From Phycisphaerales bacterium (GTDB lineage Bacteria; Planctomycetota; Phycisphaerae; Sedimentisphaerales; Anaerobacaceae), in contig DSDB01000614.1 in NCBI GenBank assembly GCA_011057845.1, positions 1 to 50,115 on the forward strand: 50,115 nucleotides of DNA, written 5' to 3'. The stretch's first letter is position 1; every line of letters begins with the position of its first letter. A program made the translations under genes and the position numbers. Below are positions 34,701 through 42,327 of this stretch, in pieces. The notes below the pieces were generated by a model. That model saw only the letters and a program-made list of their open reading frames with translations. It had not been told where the DNA came from and searched no databases.

Positions 34701-35658
34701 CAACCAGCGGGCAGTTGTCGGCGTTCGGCGTATACAAGAAGATGTCGATAGCCGAGTAGGCAAAGGCCAGTGCGGTTTCGTCGGCGATGTGTGGGATATT
34801 GATGATACGAGGGTCTTGCGACGGTCTGTTGTCGCCGATATTGACAAAGACAAACTGACCGGCACCATTGAGCGCATTGAGAACCGCCTGGGTGTGGCGG
34901 CCGCCCTTCCACGGATTGGCCAGCGTGCCGCCGTGCGCGATGGCGCCCACGGCCAGATGATCCGGCGGAATACCGAAGCGATGGCGTGCCTCCTGCTTGT
35001 CGTGCGGACGGAAGACGTCCGTGTCCACGCCGTTGTAGATCAGATCCATGGGGTGGTCTCTGAGGACGGACTGCGCCACCTTATCATGGAGCCATCGCGA
35101 CGGCACGACGATGTGCAGAAAGCTGTGGTCATAGATGCGTTTCTTATCGGCTAGCAAATTGGATGCGTTGTCGACGAACAGAGCCGGGTCAACAGACAGA
35201 TTGGGGCAATCCCGGCAGTCCCGCCGCCAGCGATCGCAATCAAAGGCGTGCGCGCAGTGGCCGGTCAGCGCCTGCATGTCGTGCAGGGTCCAGACGACGG
35301 GCCGCCCATGCGACAACGGCGAGAGGCTGAAAGGATTGAAGTAACCTCCGTGAAGGTTGTGCAAGTGCAGGATGTCCGCAGCTCGGACGTGGGGGTTGAA
35401 GACCAGACGGTGGCTGCCCTGGAACTCGTAGTAGAGCTGCCCGGATTGCAGGCACACGGGGTGAAGGTGTCGGTTCTTCTCGATGGGAAAACTGAATGCA
35501 TTGGGATCGTTCGACAGTTTCTCCCCCACCAACATCGCGGCACGGCAGCCCACGGCACGCTGGGCGCAGGCTAGCCGTGAAGCCACCTTAGCGGCGCCAC
35601 CAGCCACGTCGTGCGTGTTGATATGCAGAATGGACAGGGCTGTGTCAGGCCGGTTCAT
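28780..35658 (-). CDS. giant multidomain glycosyltransferase (2,292 residues, about six GT-like domains)
   Basis: The start is the ATG overlapping the previous stop by 4 bp (ATGA); a longer frame to 35790 would run inside the upstream gene. Domains by position: GT4-like at about 1-430 (L-H-L-H-N-L-H-G-G near 97; N-C-P-L-V-V-L-E-A-L-A-C-G-L-P near 325); GT2 at about 470-680 with L-N-S-D-D; a GT-A-like domain at about 750-950 (I-V-N-A-D-I-H-L); GT2 at about 1060-1255 (D-G-D-S-T-D-G-T, Y-A-S-D-D); a further GT-A-like domain at about 1370-1575 (I-I-F-S-K-D-R-A-M-Q-L, V-D-D-N-I-F); GT2 at about 1650-1900 (D-D-G-S-T-D-D-S, D-S-D-D); GT2 at about 1985-2200 (N-D-G-S-T-D-R-T, D-A-D-D). No signal or membrane helix is visible. 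It probably builds an oligosaccharide in the cytoplasm. Confidence 0.85.
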   Translation of the reverse strand: MNRPDTALSILHINTHDVAGGAAKVASRLACAQRAVGCRAAMLVGEKLSNDPNAFSFPIEKNRHLHPVCLQSGQLYYEFQGSHRLVFNPHVRAADILHLHNLHGGYFNPFSLSPLSHGRPVVWTLHDMQALTGHCAHAFDCDRWRRDCRDCPNLSVDPALFVDNASNLLADKKRIYDHSFLHIVVPSRWLHDKVAQSVLRDHPMDLIYNGVDTDVFRPHDKQEARHRFGIPPDHLAVGAIAHGGTLANPWKGGRHTQAVLNALNGAGQFVFVNIGDNRPSQDPRIINIPHIADETALAFAYSAIDIFLYTPNADNCPLVVLEALACGLPIAAFDTGGVPELVRDGQEGLITPAGDIPAITRSLIDLVRDAGLRGRLAAAARRRAVTTFDHKRIAGQYLDLYHRCIAECRRRAGSPMLFVPGAVPRVVDNDVFRQAEKAKPRLLALSTKREAGAMGRRAVPVGTAHPPVAAGLPKISIVTPSFNQGAFLEECIDSVLSQGYPNLEYIIMDGGSTDGSVDIIRKYEKHLSYWQSTPDGGQYAAIQAGFDKSTGSIMAWLNSDDKYHRDAFWKVAYVFSRYPDIQWLTGRPTAWDAAGRLINVGWVPLWSRVDYLQTSPRFFIQQESTFWTRTLWQRAGGRIRTDLRFAGDCELWLRFFKHTRLHTLDAWLAGFRHHPGQKTKCAWQDYTEEARRVLQDEIDHNDCPRELAAPQPLHLDSMRLDGFRNSACAAAPRSRTGVVRATETRPVSVAARPAVTIVTSIAPSRIGAQENAVRSWLDLGFRVISVNCREEVDRLAPAFPRVEFMAAPRDARDLYGKPLVYLDDVLGVLAVNAGDLCGIVNADIHLSGDRGLLDFIEHQASQSLFYGSRLDVDALGDEDGTIYNCGFDFFFFDKSLIARIPASNLCLGMPWWDYHLPVAALLNGAELRRLTTPVARHIRHTFEWSGDHWGRLASEFFQSLRGGIDLHFNGDEKTNPWTRLGRRFAEHHRRYLKENDLHDSSQLSLWTIVPCILEFLASESVRVAYHSRRPLGVTTVRSLESDAVVPVEATPSTGDRPDLSVVLSTKNRAGLLDAALGSIKAAADGLKYEFIIIDGDSTDGTREVLGRHGINRVYRESEHLGQGHHSWPALYNFGFSKATGRYAMYASDDMSFNTGALAEAVHLLDTHSDGVAGGMFFYRNVHPAQPFWAEFGIDFTYGARLLMNYGLFRLDAFRHIGGLDESYRFYCADTDFCYRLYDAGLHLIPLPCGLVTHHNILDAQKQSNLAQADDDIRRLLARWRHKVSADLPDPRRLFWRPDMAAMFDIVRRPGFISDATSAYWRALALLQDGRTDASLEQLILARDQGLDAPQVRHLLEKHTRPGASRILGTGRVPLRTIIFSKDRAMQLRATLESLLMHCTDADLLHPTILYKVSTERHRRQYEKLAEEFPTVAFLAESDFRGQLLGLVGSCDHVLLLVDDNIFVREFSAGGCIAALSAQPAALGFSLRLGRNTRYCYPRSVPQTLPEFRPLRDGVLEFNWTTAEHDFAYPFEVSSSLYRAADLLVVLEHIEFANPNTLEEAFAAQARLFAETRPLLLCPATSVAFCNPVNVVQSVRPNRCEANPDYTAEALAGEFDAGRRIDVGGYAGFTPEACHHPVEIRLVEAAGGPRPKPRFSVIMANYNNGPYIAEAIRSVLSQTFTDWELIIVDDGSTDDSLAEIARIASDPRVRVLHHDVNKGYTAALKTAIAAVSADVFGILDSDDALTPRAIETMHQAHLERPDAGLIYSQFIYCGADLTPRKTGFCGPIGPGASALDENHVSHFKTFKTAYYHRTGGYDEAIVYAEDVDIVYKMEEIGGLFFVDEPLYLYRELPTSIAHSKDKVNIAILSRVRARLNALKRRTETRARSSDADPEALFADAVNEALARREDVRQYFALVRRLYARGLIENLPDAVHAMSDDRAILWIVGHIDVPFHMLLARRKTADRSDVSGSPSITAPPVSAASSRREPLVSVCMVAYNAEPYIAQAIASVLGQSFEELELLIVNDGSTDRTADIMTAYGDRRIRCIHKEHKNFASGLNRAIREAASRYILNVDADDFISPDYIDGLVRFAEQHPEADYVYPAALTLVDSAGCPTGELWRYEDFPDSRILPAFLLEHGFGPVPNPGSLKRRSLYDRTGLYDEVDTVEDFVFLCRHAPDIRFCRCDFQGRYFYRRLPGGNSHRYEQRNRIMAEALGAMVERYPAERLCPHLAAIEDPDDRAHCFHEYLAEVFGRYARGPMVRFPQFYQRLADKYRARCICVRESRLAAVSVPLL

Positions 35659-38600
35659 GTAAGACTCTCGACGACGTCCTCCAGTACGTTTTCGGCAGGT
35701 CTCTGGCAGGTCATTGCGGCGATGATGCGCCGGGGCCGCTGGGCAAGTGTGCGGCCTTCCAATTGTGACTTGTCGGGGTCGCGTAACCACCGGGCGAAGA
35801 CATCGCCCGTCCAGTTGCGGACGAGAAGACGGGAAACGGCATACAGGTCCACCGGAGGGCTGACATGGCCCTGCGTGTTGGCTAATGCGGCGGTGAAGCC
35901 TTCCGATGCGACCAGTTGGCGGGTCTCGTCGGTAAAGTCGCCGGCCGAACCGAAGGGATAGGACAGCAGGTTCACCGGTTGTCCAGTGAGGGCCTCCAAC
36001 TGCCTCTTGCAGCCGACTACCTCCGCGAACTGATCGCGGACCGACAGGATCCGCAGCCTTGTGTGTGTTTGAGTATGGGCGCCGATCTCAATCAGCGGCG
36101 AGTCGGCCAGGCAACGCAGTTGCGAAAGTGTCAGCGGCCGCTTCGACATCCGTCCGATCAACGGCACGGCGGCCCAGGCAAGGATCATATCAACGACCGG
36201 GTCGATCTGATCGGCGGGCCTGTCGCGCAGAATCGAGCAGATATCGTCATAACACTTCAGACGCTGTGCCGGATCGGCCAAGGACCAGAAAAGCCTCTGG
36301 GAGCCACAAGTCAGAGCCAACGACGGCGGCAGCACGGAGTTCACAAGCAGGGCCTGTTCGAGGGCGTCCCACCAGAATTCGCGGTCGCTGCCAACCATCC
36401 GTGAGGTCACAAAAACGGTGGCCGGGATATTGTGCGCCTTGAGAATCGGCAAGGCCTTCGTGAGGTTGTCGGCATAGCCATCGTCAAACGTGACGGCTAC
36501 GGTGTCCGGCATATACTGGCCGTGGCGGATCTCCTCTACAAGGGTCGGCAGCGGCACGACACGCAAATACGCCGCCAGTTCTGCCATGTGAGCATCGAAA
36601 TTCTCCGGGCTGACCGCCAGGAGCTGGGCGTCAACGGGGTCATCGGCGACGCGGTGGTACAGAAGGATCAGTGGGTGCTCGATGACAACCCTCGGACGCC
36701 CGCCCCCCGAACTCGGCGCAGGCGTGGCCGCCACGGAGTCCCTCGGCTCCCCAGACACCACAGCGGGTTTTGCGGCATGATTCCCGACAGGCACGGCGGC
36801 CTTGCTGGCTCGGGCGGCCAGCAGAACCTGATAGTCCGGATCATTGTGGGCAAGAACCTCGTTGGACAACTGTTCGGCAGGCACGCCATCAAGAAAGGCC
36901 TTGGCCGCCGCCACGTTGCCGTACGCCTGAACACTCACACTGCCTTCAGGAAAGACCTCCTCCACGAGCATGCGCAGGCTCTTGTCCGTGAAGCGCCAGT
37001 ATTCGCCCCAGCGGTCCATATCATAGCGTGATATCTGGCTGATGCCGGAGGCCGTCAGCAGCAATGTCCCGCCGGGTTTGAGGGCCTCGGCGGCGGTCCG
37101 CAGGGCCGCCTTGACATCGTAGATCATCTGAAGGGTCTGCGTCAGGACGATGCAGTCGTAGGCATCCCGCGGGATGTTCCGTCCGGTCGCCAGGTCGCCC
37201 ACGAGCGTGGCCGTCTCCGAAGCCGCAGCACTCAGGACGTCCACACGAGTGGTCCGGGAGCCGTACTTGCGACTGTATTGGTCGTCGCCGACTTCCAGTA
37301 CAACGCCTCGGATGGCGGAGGCATTCTCCGCAAGAAACCGTTCGATGTAGACGCGGTCGATGGGCGTTCCGCGGTCGTAGCCGAATGTCCGGCTGACGGG
37401 CTCGCATCCGGCGTTGTACGTGGCCTCCACGCACCGGGTCGAAGGCCGACCATCCTCCATGGTCCCAGGTTCGTCCCCGGCCCGCTCCGGCGAGAGAATC
37501 CTCTTGGCGTAGATCAGCAGAAAGAAACGCGTCTGAGCGGTCATCTTGAACGGTGGCTTGGTGGCGGGGTTGGTCAGACTGTCAAAGTCATGGATCATGT
37601 AGCGAAACCCCGCGGCCGCCAAGACCGCCAGTATCCTGTGAAGGCTCTGACCCGTTTCGGGAAAGCCGTGATACTCGATGACCAGCTCTTTCACCAGGTG
37701 CAACCGGTCGGCGATCTCCGTGATGACCTCGCTCTCGGCCCCTTCGATGTTGAGTTTCAGAAAGTTGATTTCGCCCTCGATATACCGGCTCAGCGGGACG
37801 ACCCGCACCTTCGTATCGCCGGCCCCGCCGTAGAGGCTACCGCCGTCCGAGTGGTCGGCCGTAAAATCGAGCGTCGCGTCGGATTTGTGCAGACCCGCAT
37901 CCACCACGGTGGCCATGATATTGTTGGCTCGGAGGTTCTTGTGCAGTAACTCGAGCGACTTGCCGTCCGGCTCGAAGATGGTGATTCGGGCGTCGGGGTA
38001 TCGCTGCGCGACGTACAGGCTGAACAGGCCGATGTGTCCGCCCCCATCGATAATGACCGGTCGCGGATTGTCCGTCTCGAAGTCATAGATGCGCTGCAGG
38101 AAGATGTCCTTGGCCGCCATGTAGAACGACAGCAGGTCGTAGCAGTAGATCGTCAGGCCATTGAACTTGACGCAGTAGTCGCCGAACCGCTCCCGCCCCG
38201 CGAGGTTCCGTAATCGCTCGAAGTCCTGCCGTGTGCTCTCCGCGCGAATCTCGATCACGTGATGCGGCGCGACCGATTCCCGCAACGGCGGCGAGGCCGC
38301 CTTGTCGGCGGTTGCGGTGTATTCCTGAACCATCTGCGCCAATTCGGCCATCCGGTGTCGGTAGGTATGCTCTCGCAGTGTCCGCTCCTGGCCGGCGGCG
38401 GCGATATGGGCCCGTTCGGATTCGCTATCCAGGAAGTGCCGCAGCAACTCAGCGCAATGTTCCGCGGATTCGTAGGCCACAACCTCCCGGCCGGGGGCAA
38501 ACAGTTCATGGAGATTGTCCTTGCGGTCGGTCAGCAACAAGGCCCCCATGCCCGTGGCCTCGTAGAGCCGCATGTTGTTGGCGTGCGAACCGGCAATGTC

Positions 38601-39413
38601 AATGTGGCGGTTCAGGACGACTCGGGCACGGCTGTAGAGTCTGTACATCTCCAGCCCGAAGAGCGGACCCTTGAAAAACTCGCGGGCCCGATCCGAAAGA
38701 CCATCGTATCCGAAGCCATGCAGATTCATGGCAAAGCCGCGGTCGGCGAGGGCGTTGAATAGCTCGGTTCCGCCCTTGTGGCCGCCCGTGAACTGGCCTA
38801 CGAAGGCAACGTCAACCGGCCGGTCCGATGGGATGTCCACGCGGTCCAGGAGGGTCGACTCGAAGCCCAGACGAAAGTACTCGGCGGGCTTGCCCAGACG
38901 GCGGAAACCGTCAACATAACCCGGTATGGAGGACAACAGTAGATCATAGGCCGACAGGTCCCGCATGGCCATCGTCAAGGGCGCGGCATGTTGGCCCACC
39001 ATCAGACGGACAAAGGGTTTGACGGGATTCAGGACGTCGCTGGTGACTTGCTCCATCGCCAGGTTGATGATGATATCCGGCTTGAACAGGCGGACTCTGG
39101 CTTGAAGTATGGCGGCCAGATGCTCCGCCGTCATGGTGGCGATCTGCCGCGGGTCGGCTTGCGTCCGGGCGATCAGGCCGTTCTCGCGGGCCCAGGCGTA
39201 TTGCATGAATGGGGCGTTGTAGATGATGTCGGCGGCTTCGTGGCCTAGGGCCCTCAGGTTCCTCGAGTAGAAGTCCGCCACGCCGAAACAGGTGGCCATA
39301 CGGGCCTCATACTGCTGCTCGAAGGGCCGCATCTCGAGACCGGGGTTTTCGGCGTACAGGCGGGCGAGAAACGGCTCATAATCCGTGTTGACAATCAAGA
39401 ATCGCAGCGACAT
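35655..39413 (-). CDS. four-domain fusion: CgeB-like glycosyltransferase, FkbM methyltransferase, class I methyltransferase, NodB-type deacetylase
   Basis: The product has 1,252 residues from the ATG with GGAG 8 nt upstream. Residues about 1-365 are a CgeB-like GT-B glycosyltransferase (V-D-V-A-F-V-G-Q-F near 200; N-N-M-R-L-Y-E-A-T-G-M-G near 280). Residues about 410-640 are an FkbM-type O-methyltransferase (V-I-I-D-G-G-G-H-I-G-L-F-S near 454; L-K-L-N-I-E-G-A-E-S-E near 555). Residues about 690-870 are a class I SAM methyltransferase (L-E-V-G-D-D-Q-Y-S; L-K-P-G-G-T-L-L-L). Residues about 915-1250 are a polysaccharide deacetylase (I-L-L-Y-H-R-V-A-D; V-T-F-D-D-G-Y-A-D-N with the catalytic/metal Asp pair; I-G-A-H-T-Q-T-H metal-binding). 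It probably adds, methylates and deacetylates sugars of one glycan. Its stop overlaps the giant gene's start. Confidence 0.87.
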   Translation of the reverse strand: MSLRFLIVNTDYEPFLARLYAENPGLEMRPFEQQYEARMATCFGVADFYSRNLRALGHEAADIIYNAPFMQYAWARENGLIARTQADPRQIATMTAEHLAAILQARVRLFKPDIIINLAMEQVTSDVLNPVKPFVRLMVGQHAAPLTMAMRDLSAYDLLLSSIPGYVDGFRRLGKPAEYFRLGFESTLLDRVDIPSDRPVDVAFVGQFTGGHKGGTELFNALADRGFAMNLHGFGYDGLSDRAREFFKGPLFGLEMYRLYSRARVVLNRHIDIAGSHANNMRLYEATGMGALLLTDRKDNLHELFAPGREVVAYESAEHCAELLRHFLDSESERAHIAAAGQERTLREHTYRHRMAELAQMVQEYTATADKAASPPLRESVAPHHVIEIRAESTRQDFERLRNLAGRERFGDYCVKFNGLTIYCYDLLSFYMAAKDIFLQRIYDFETDNPRPVIIDGGGHIGLFSLYVAQRYPDARITIFEPDGKSLELLHKNLRANNIMATVVDAGLHKSDATLDFTADHSDGGSLYGGAGDTKVRVVPLSRYIEGEINFLKLNIEGAESEVITEIADRLHLVKELVIEYHGFPETGQSLHRILAVLAAAGFRYMIHDFDSLTNPATKPPFKMTAQTRFFLLIYAKRILSPERAGDEPGTMEDGRPSTRCVEATYNAGCEPVSRTFGYDRGTPIDRVYIERFLAENASAIRGVVLEVGDDQYSRKYGSRTTRVDVLSAAASETATLVGDLATGRNIPRDAYDCIVLTQTLQMIYDVKAALRTAAEALKPGGTLLLTASGISQISRYDMDRWGEYWRFTDKSLRMLVEEVFPEGSVSVQAYGNVAAAKAFLDGVPAEQLSNEVLAHNDPDYQVLLAARASKAAVPVGNHAAKPAVVSGEPRDSVAATPAPSSGGGRPRVVIEHPLILLYHRVADDPVDAQLLAVSPENFDAHMAELAAYLRVVPLPTLVEEIRHGQYMPDTVAVTFDDGYADNLTKALPILKAHNIPATVFVTSRMVGSDREFWWDALEQALLVNSVLPPSLALTCGSQRLFWSLADPAQRLKCYDDICSILRDRPADQIDPVVDMILAWAAVPLIGRMSKRPLTLSQLRCLADSPLIEIGAHTQTHTRLRILSVRDQFAEVVGCKRQLEALTGQPVNLLSYPFGSAGDFTDETRQLVASEGFTAALANTQGHVSPPVDLYAVSRLLVRNWTGDVFARWLRDPDKSQLEGRTLAQRPRRIIAAMTCQRPAENVLEDVVESLT

Positions 39414-39759
39414 ATCAGGTCTCCGTGAGGAACGGGTTATCGGGTTGGACGGGTATGGGGCCGGATCGGCAACCGCGGCGCAGTCGGCCTCGACAACATG
39501 CTTGAGAGTATCGATCGGTGCGCCGTGAACATTGCCGCATCGACGCAACGGGAGATGGCCCCCGCGGTGTTCCTGAAGAAACAGACCCGTGAAACCAGCG
39601 GATATGGCGGGGCAGATTCCATCATCAGAACCGGGTGGAGACCGACGCCGGCTCGGCGGCGAAATATTCCCGCGCGGACTCCGTCCCCGTCGGTGGCCTC
39701 GACTGTCCAAAGTCAACCCACGAGGTCGACCCCGACGCGCACAAACCGCCCTCGCCGTT
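39414..39759. other. 346-bp gap in the glycan island
   Basis: I see no convincing gene, promoter or terminator here. Short open frames on either strand have no recognisable motif and unlikely composition. It is the only long gap inside the island, so a hidden promoter for the 1,252-residue fusion gene is possible. Confidence 0.4.
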
Positions 39760-40083
39760 TCATGCGCGGCTCTTGTAAGCCCGCAGCGTCTTTCTGACTA
39801 TTCGTGCTTCTTCCAGCCTGCCGGCCGCCTGCGAAAGCTCGCAATGCACCGCCAGCGTCAATTCACCGTACAACCGCCCCAGCCGCTCGCCTCGTCGCCG
39901 GAACAACTCGCCGTCCGTAACCCCCCATTGAACGAACCGCCGGATGATCTCGCCGCTGTCCCGACACAGGGCCTCCAGTCGGGCCGTCTCGCCCCCTCGG
40001 GCCAGACGTATCTGCTCGCCCAGACAGGCCTCCAACCGATCCAGGTCCTGCTCGATCCGATTGTCGTCAAGGTACGAGTCCAT
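39760..40083 (-). CDS. small helical protein, possibly a FliT/FlgN-like export chaperone
   Basis: The 107-residue protein is all helical and highly charged. The layout resembles small flagellar chaperones: an N-terminal helix (D-D-N-R-I-E-Q-D-L-D-R-L-E-A-C), a long central helix (G-E-L-F-R-R-R-G-E-R-L-G-R-L-Y-G-E-L), and a final helix ending R-K-T-L-R-A-Y-K, similar in character to the FlgN/FliT end that binds hook-associated proteins. No sequence motif is decisive. It follows the TPR gene with no gap (stop of one abuts the ATG of the other), so it is co-translated with the glycan genes. It could instead be an unrelated regulator. Confidence 0.55.
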   Translation of the reverse strand: MDSYLDDNRIEQDLDRLEACLGEQIRLARGGETARLEALCRDSGEIIRRFVQWGVTDGELFRRRGERLGRLYGELTLAVHCELSQAAGRLEEARIVRKTLRAYKSRA

Positions 40084-40710
40084 CTATGTCGTCGCCGCCC
40101 GACCGTTTAAACTGCGCTCCACCTCCTCCAACAGGTTCGCCGCATCCTGGTTCTCAGGGTCTACGGCGGCAATATCACCCAACATCTTCCTGGCCTCGCT
40201 CAACCGCGAGTCCCTGGCGTACAACGTCGCCAGACAGAACATCACGGACGTGTCGCCCGGGTGCATCCCAAGGTAGGATTCCAGGTGCCGGATTACCTCG
40301 GCGAACGACCCCATCATGCACGAAACCTGGAACAGCCCCAGCAGCGCCGTCAGATTGTCCGCGTCCCGCTCCAGGGACTTCAGATAGAGATCGAACGCCC
40401 GCGGCCCATCGTTGCGTTGCTGAGCGATCATGGCAAGCCCCGCGTAGGCCTTCGCACAGCCGCCGTCCAGACGGCAGGCGACACGGAAGGACAACTCCGC
40501 ATTCTCCAAGTCGTTCTCCTGCAGCGCCACGACTCCCAGCCCTACATAGGGTCCGGGCTCATCCGGCCCGACCGTCGCGGCCTGCTCATAACACCTCTTC
40601 GCATCCGGGTATCGTCCGACCGTCGCATAGCAGTCGCCAAGTTCACACAGCAGCTCGCATCGCTGGGTCGTATTCTCGAATTCCGCCGTGTTGTTCGTCG
40701 TCACATCCAT
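40084..40710 (-). CDS. TPR protein in the glycan island
   Basis: The product has 208 residues from the ATG at 40710; a longer frame would begin inside the upstream gene. It contains about five TPR repeats (for example L-G-D-C-Y-A-T-V-G-R-Y-P-D-A-K-R-C-Y-E-Q-A near 24-44; L-A-T-L-Y-A-R-D-S-R-L-S-E-A-R-K near 158-173) and no enzymatic domain. Its start overlaps the end of the GT2-TPR gene by 10 bp, showing translational coupling. It is probably an adaptor that holds the glycosyltransferases or presents the protein to be glycosylated, which is inference from context only. Confidence 0.8.
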   Translation of the reverse strand: MDVTTNNTAEFENTTQRCELLCELGDCYATVGRYPDAKRCYEQAATVGPDEPGPYVGLGVVALQENDLENAELSFRVACRLDGGCAKAYAGLAMIAQQRNDGPRAFDLYLKSLERDADNLTALLGLFQVSCMMGSFAEVIRHLESYLGMHPGDTSVMFCLATLYARDSRLSEARKMLGDIAAVDPENQDAANLLEEVERSLNGRAATT

Positions 40711-42299
40711 AGAGACTCTCTTCCATTGACCAGGTCCACGGCCCTTTCGAGCAGTGCGATTGCTGATGCGGGGTCCTTGGCGCGTCTGCGCAGTCGTCCT
40801 TCGAGAAGCAGTGTCTCGACCGTTGGACACGGGTCATTGACCTGCCGGCACAGCTCCCCAGCCCGTTGATAGTTGCCGCTGCGATAGTGAGCATCCGCCG
40901 CCAGTGACCGGACATACCATTCGTTGCCGTACCGCTCGGCAAGGTACTCGAACAGGCCGGCCGCCCGGGCCCACTGGCCCGCCGCGGCGTGTGCCCTGGC
41001 CTGTTCGAGCAACTGGTCGTACTGAAAAGGTATCTCGTCCGGCTCCACGCGACGGACCACCACACCGACACCCGGCAGGGCCTGCCGTAGCGGCGTATCG
41101 GGATGGTGTCGCCGGGCCTGCGCAATGGCTTCTCTCGTCCCGACCACCGCCCATTGCGCCGCATTGGAATCCTCCAGCTCGAACGCTGTGTCGGGATGGG
41201 CCAATAAGGGGGAGATCGAGTCCTCGACCCAGAAGTTGCGAATGGGAAACCCCTGCGGCACTACCGCCACAAGGTCTCCGTCGCAAGCCTCCAACGCGGC
41301 ATCGATCCTCCGGCAGGCCGCTGTCTGGGGGTCCACCGCAACCGGCACAACATTGGGTATCGTACGACCGCCGATAGCAACCGTACCGCAGCCATGATCA
41401 GCCCCGAGCGCCTCCACATCCTGCGCCGGCAGCGGCAGATAAACACAATAAGGGTAGAACGTGTGGCGACGGACTGCTTCAAGCATCCTTGCGAGACTGT
41501 CGTTAAGCCGCTCCGCCACGATGATGATCGACAGGTCCTTGACGGCGCTCCAAGGCTTGGCCGGCCGCGTCGTGCGAACTGTCAGAAAGGTCTCGACAAA
41601 CGCCTCCCGGTCCTGTCGGCCCTGATGTGATAGTCGCTCCGAGCCCCCGACCGGGCTGTAGAATTCCCCTGTAATCCTCCGGATATGGTAGAAATCCGTG
41701 AAGAAGACGGCCTTGCGCGTAAGGTCCCAGTCGATCAGGAGCTTCAGCTCCTCATTGAAAGGCCCCGTCTGATCCAACAGCTCCCTGTCGTGCATCAGGC
41801 TGACGTGTAACGTGTGATTGAAGCACAGCATCAGAAAACGATCGAAGTCCCGGCTGATCTCAAGGACCTTGCTCAAGACCGTTCTCATCCCATCGGGCTC
41901 AACCCGGCAGTACACCCGATACAGGTCCGTATAGGCCAGCCGGCAATCCGTCCGGCTCTCAAGTGCATCGACCAGGGTCTCGACGTGGTACGGATACAGC
42001 AGGTCATCGTCGTCAAGATAGGCAATGTACTTGCCCTCGGCATGCGCCAGCGCCTCATTGAGCGACGCCGCCTTGCCCAGATTCTCATCCCGGTTGATGA
42101 ACAAAACCCGCTGGTCCCGTAGACGCTCCACAATGTCGTCCACACGCTCGCCTCCGTCGCGGACCAGGATGATCTGTACGTTCCGATAGCTCTGCCGCAA
42201 CGCGCTCGACAGCGCCACCGGTAGAGACCCCCTGCGATTGTGCGTTGGAATCACAATCGTAACCTGTGGACCACGTTTTTCGGCGCCGTTGCAGACCAT
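40701..42299 (-). CDS. GT2 glycosyltransferase with C-terminal TPRs
   Basis: The product has 532 residues. The first domain (about 12-240) is a family 2 glycosyltransferase with V-T-I-V-I-P-T-H-N-R-R-G-S-L near 13-26, I-I-L-V-R-D-G-G near 43-50, and Y-L-D-D-D-D-L-L near 93-100 (the D-x-D metal/nucleotide-sugar site). A second region (about 255-410; L-S-I-I-I-V-A-E-R-L) looks like a degenerate GT-A fold without a clear D-x-D. The last 100 residues are TPR-like (A-R-A-H-A-A-A-G-Q-W-A-R-A-A-G-L-F). It lies 28 bp after the TPR-GT4 gene and overlaps the next TPR gene by 10 bp, so it is part of one operon. The acceptor is unknown. Confidence 0.85.
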   Translation of the reverse strand: MVCNGAEKRGPQVTIVIPTHNRRGSLPVALSSALRQSYRNVQIILVRDGGERVDDIVERLRDQRVLFINRDENLGKAASLNEALAHAEGKYIAYLDDDDLLYPYHVETLVDALESRTDCRLAYTDLYRVYCRVEPDGMRTVLSKVLEISRDFDRFLMLCFNHTLHVSLMHDRELLDQTGPFNEELKLLIDWDLTRKAVFFTDFYHIRRITGEFYSPVGGSERLSHQGRQDREAFVETFLTVRTTRPAKPWSAVKDLSIIIVAERLNDSLARMLEAVRRHTFYPYCVYLPLPAQDVEALGADHGCGTVAIGGRTIPNVVPVAVDPQTAACRRIDAALEACDGDLVAVVPQGFPIRNFWVEDSISPLLAHPDTAFELEDSNAAQWAVVGTREAIAQARRHHPDTPLRQALPGVGVVVRRVEPDEIPFQYDQLLEQARAHAAAGQWARAAGLFEYLAERYGNEWYVRSLAADAHYRSGNYQRAGELCRQVNDPCPTVETLLLEGRLRRRAKDPASAIALLERAVDLVNGRESLWM

Positions 42300-42327
42300 T
42301 CACAAAAACCCATCGACCAACTCAACT

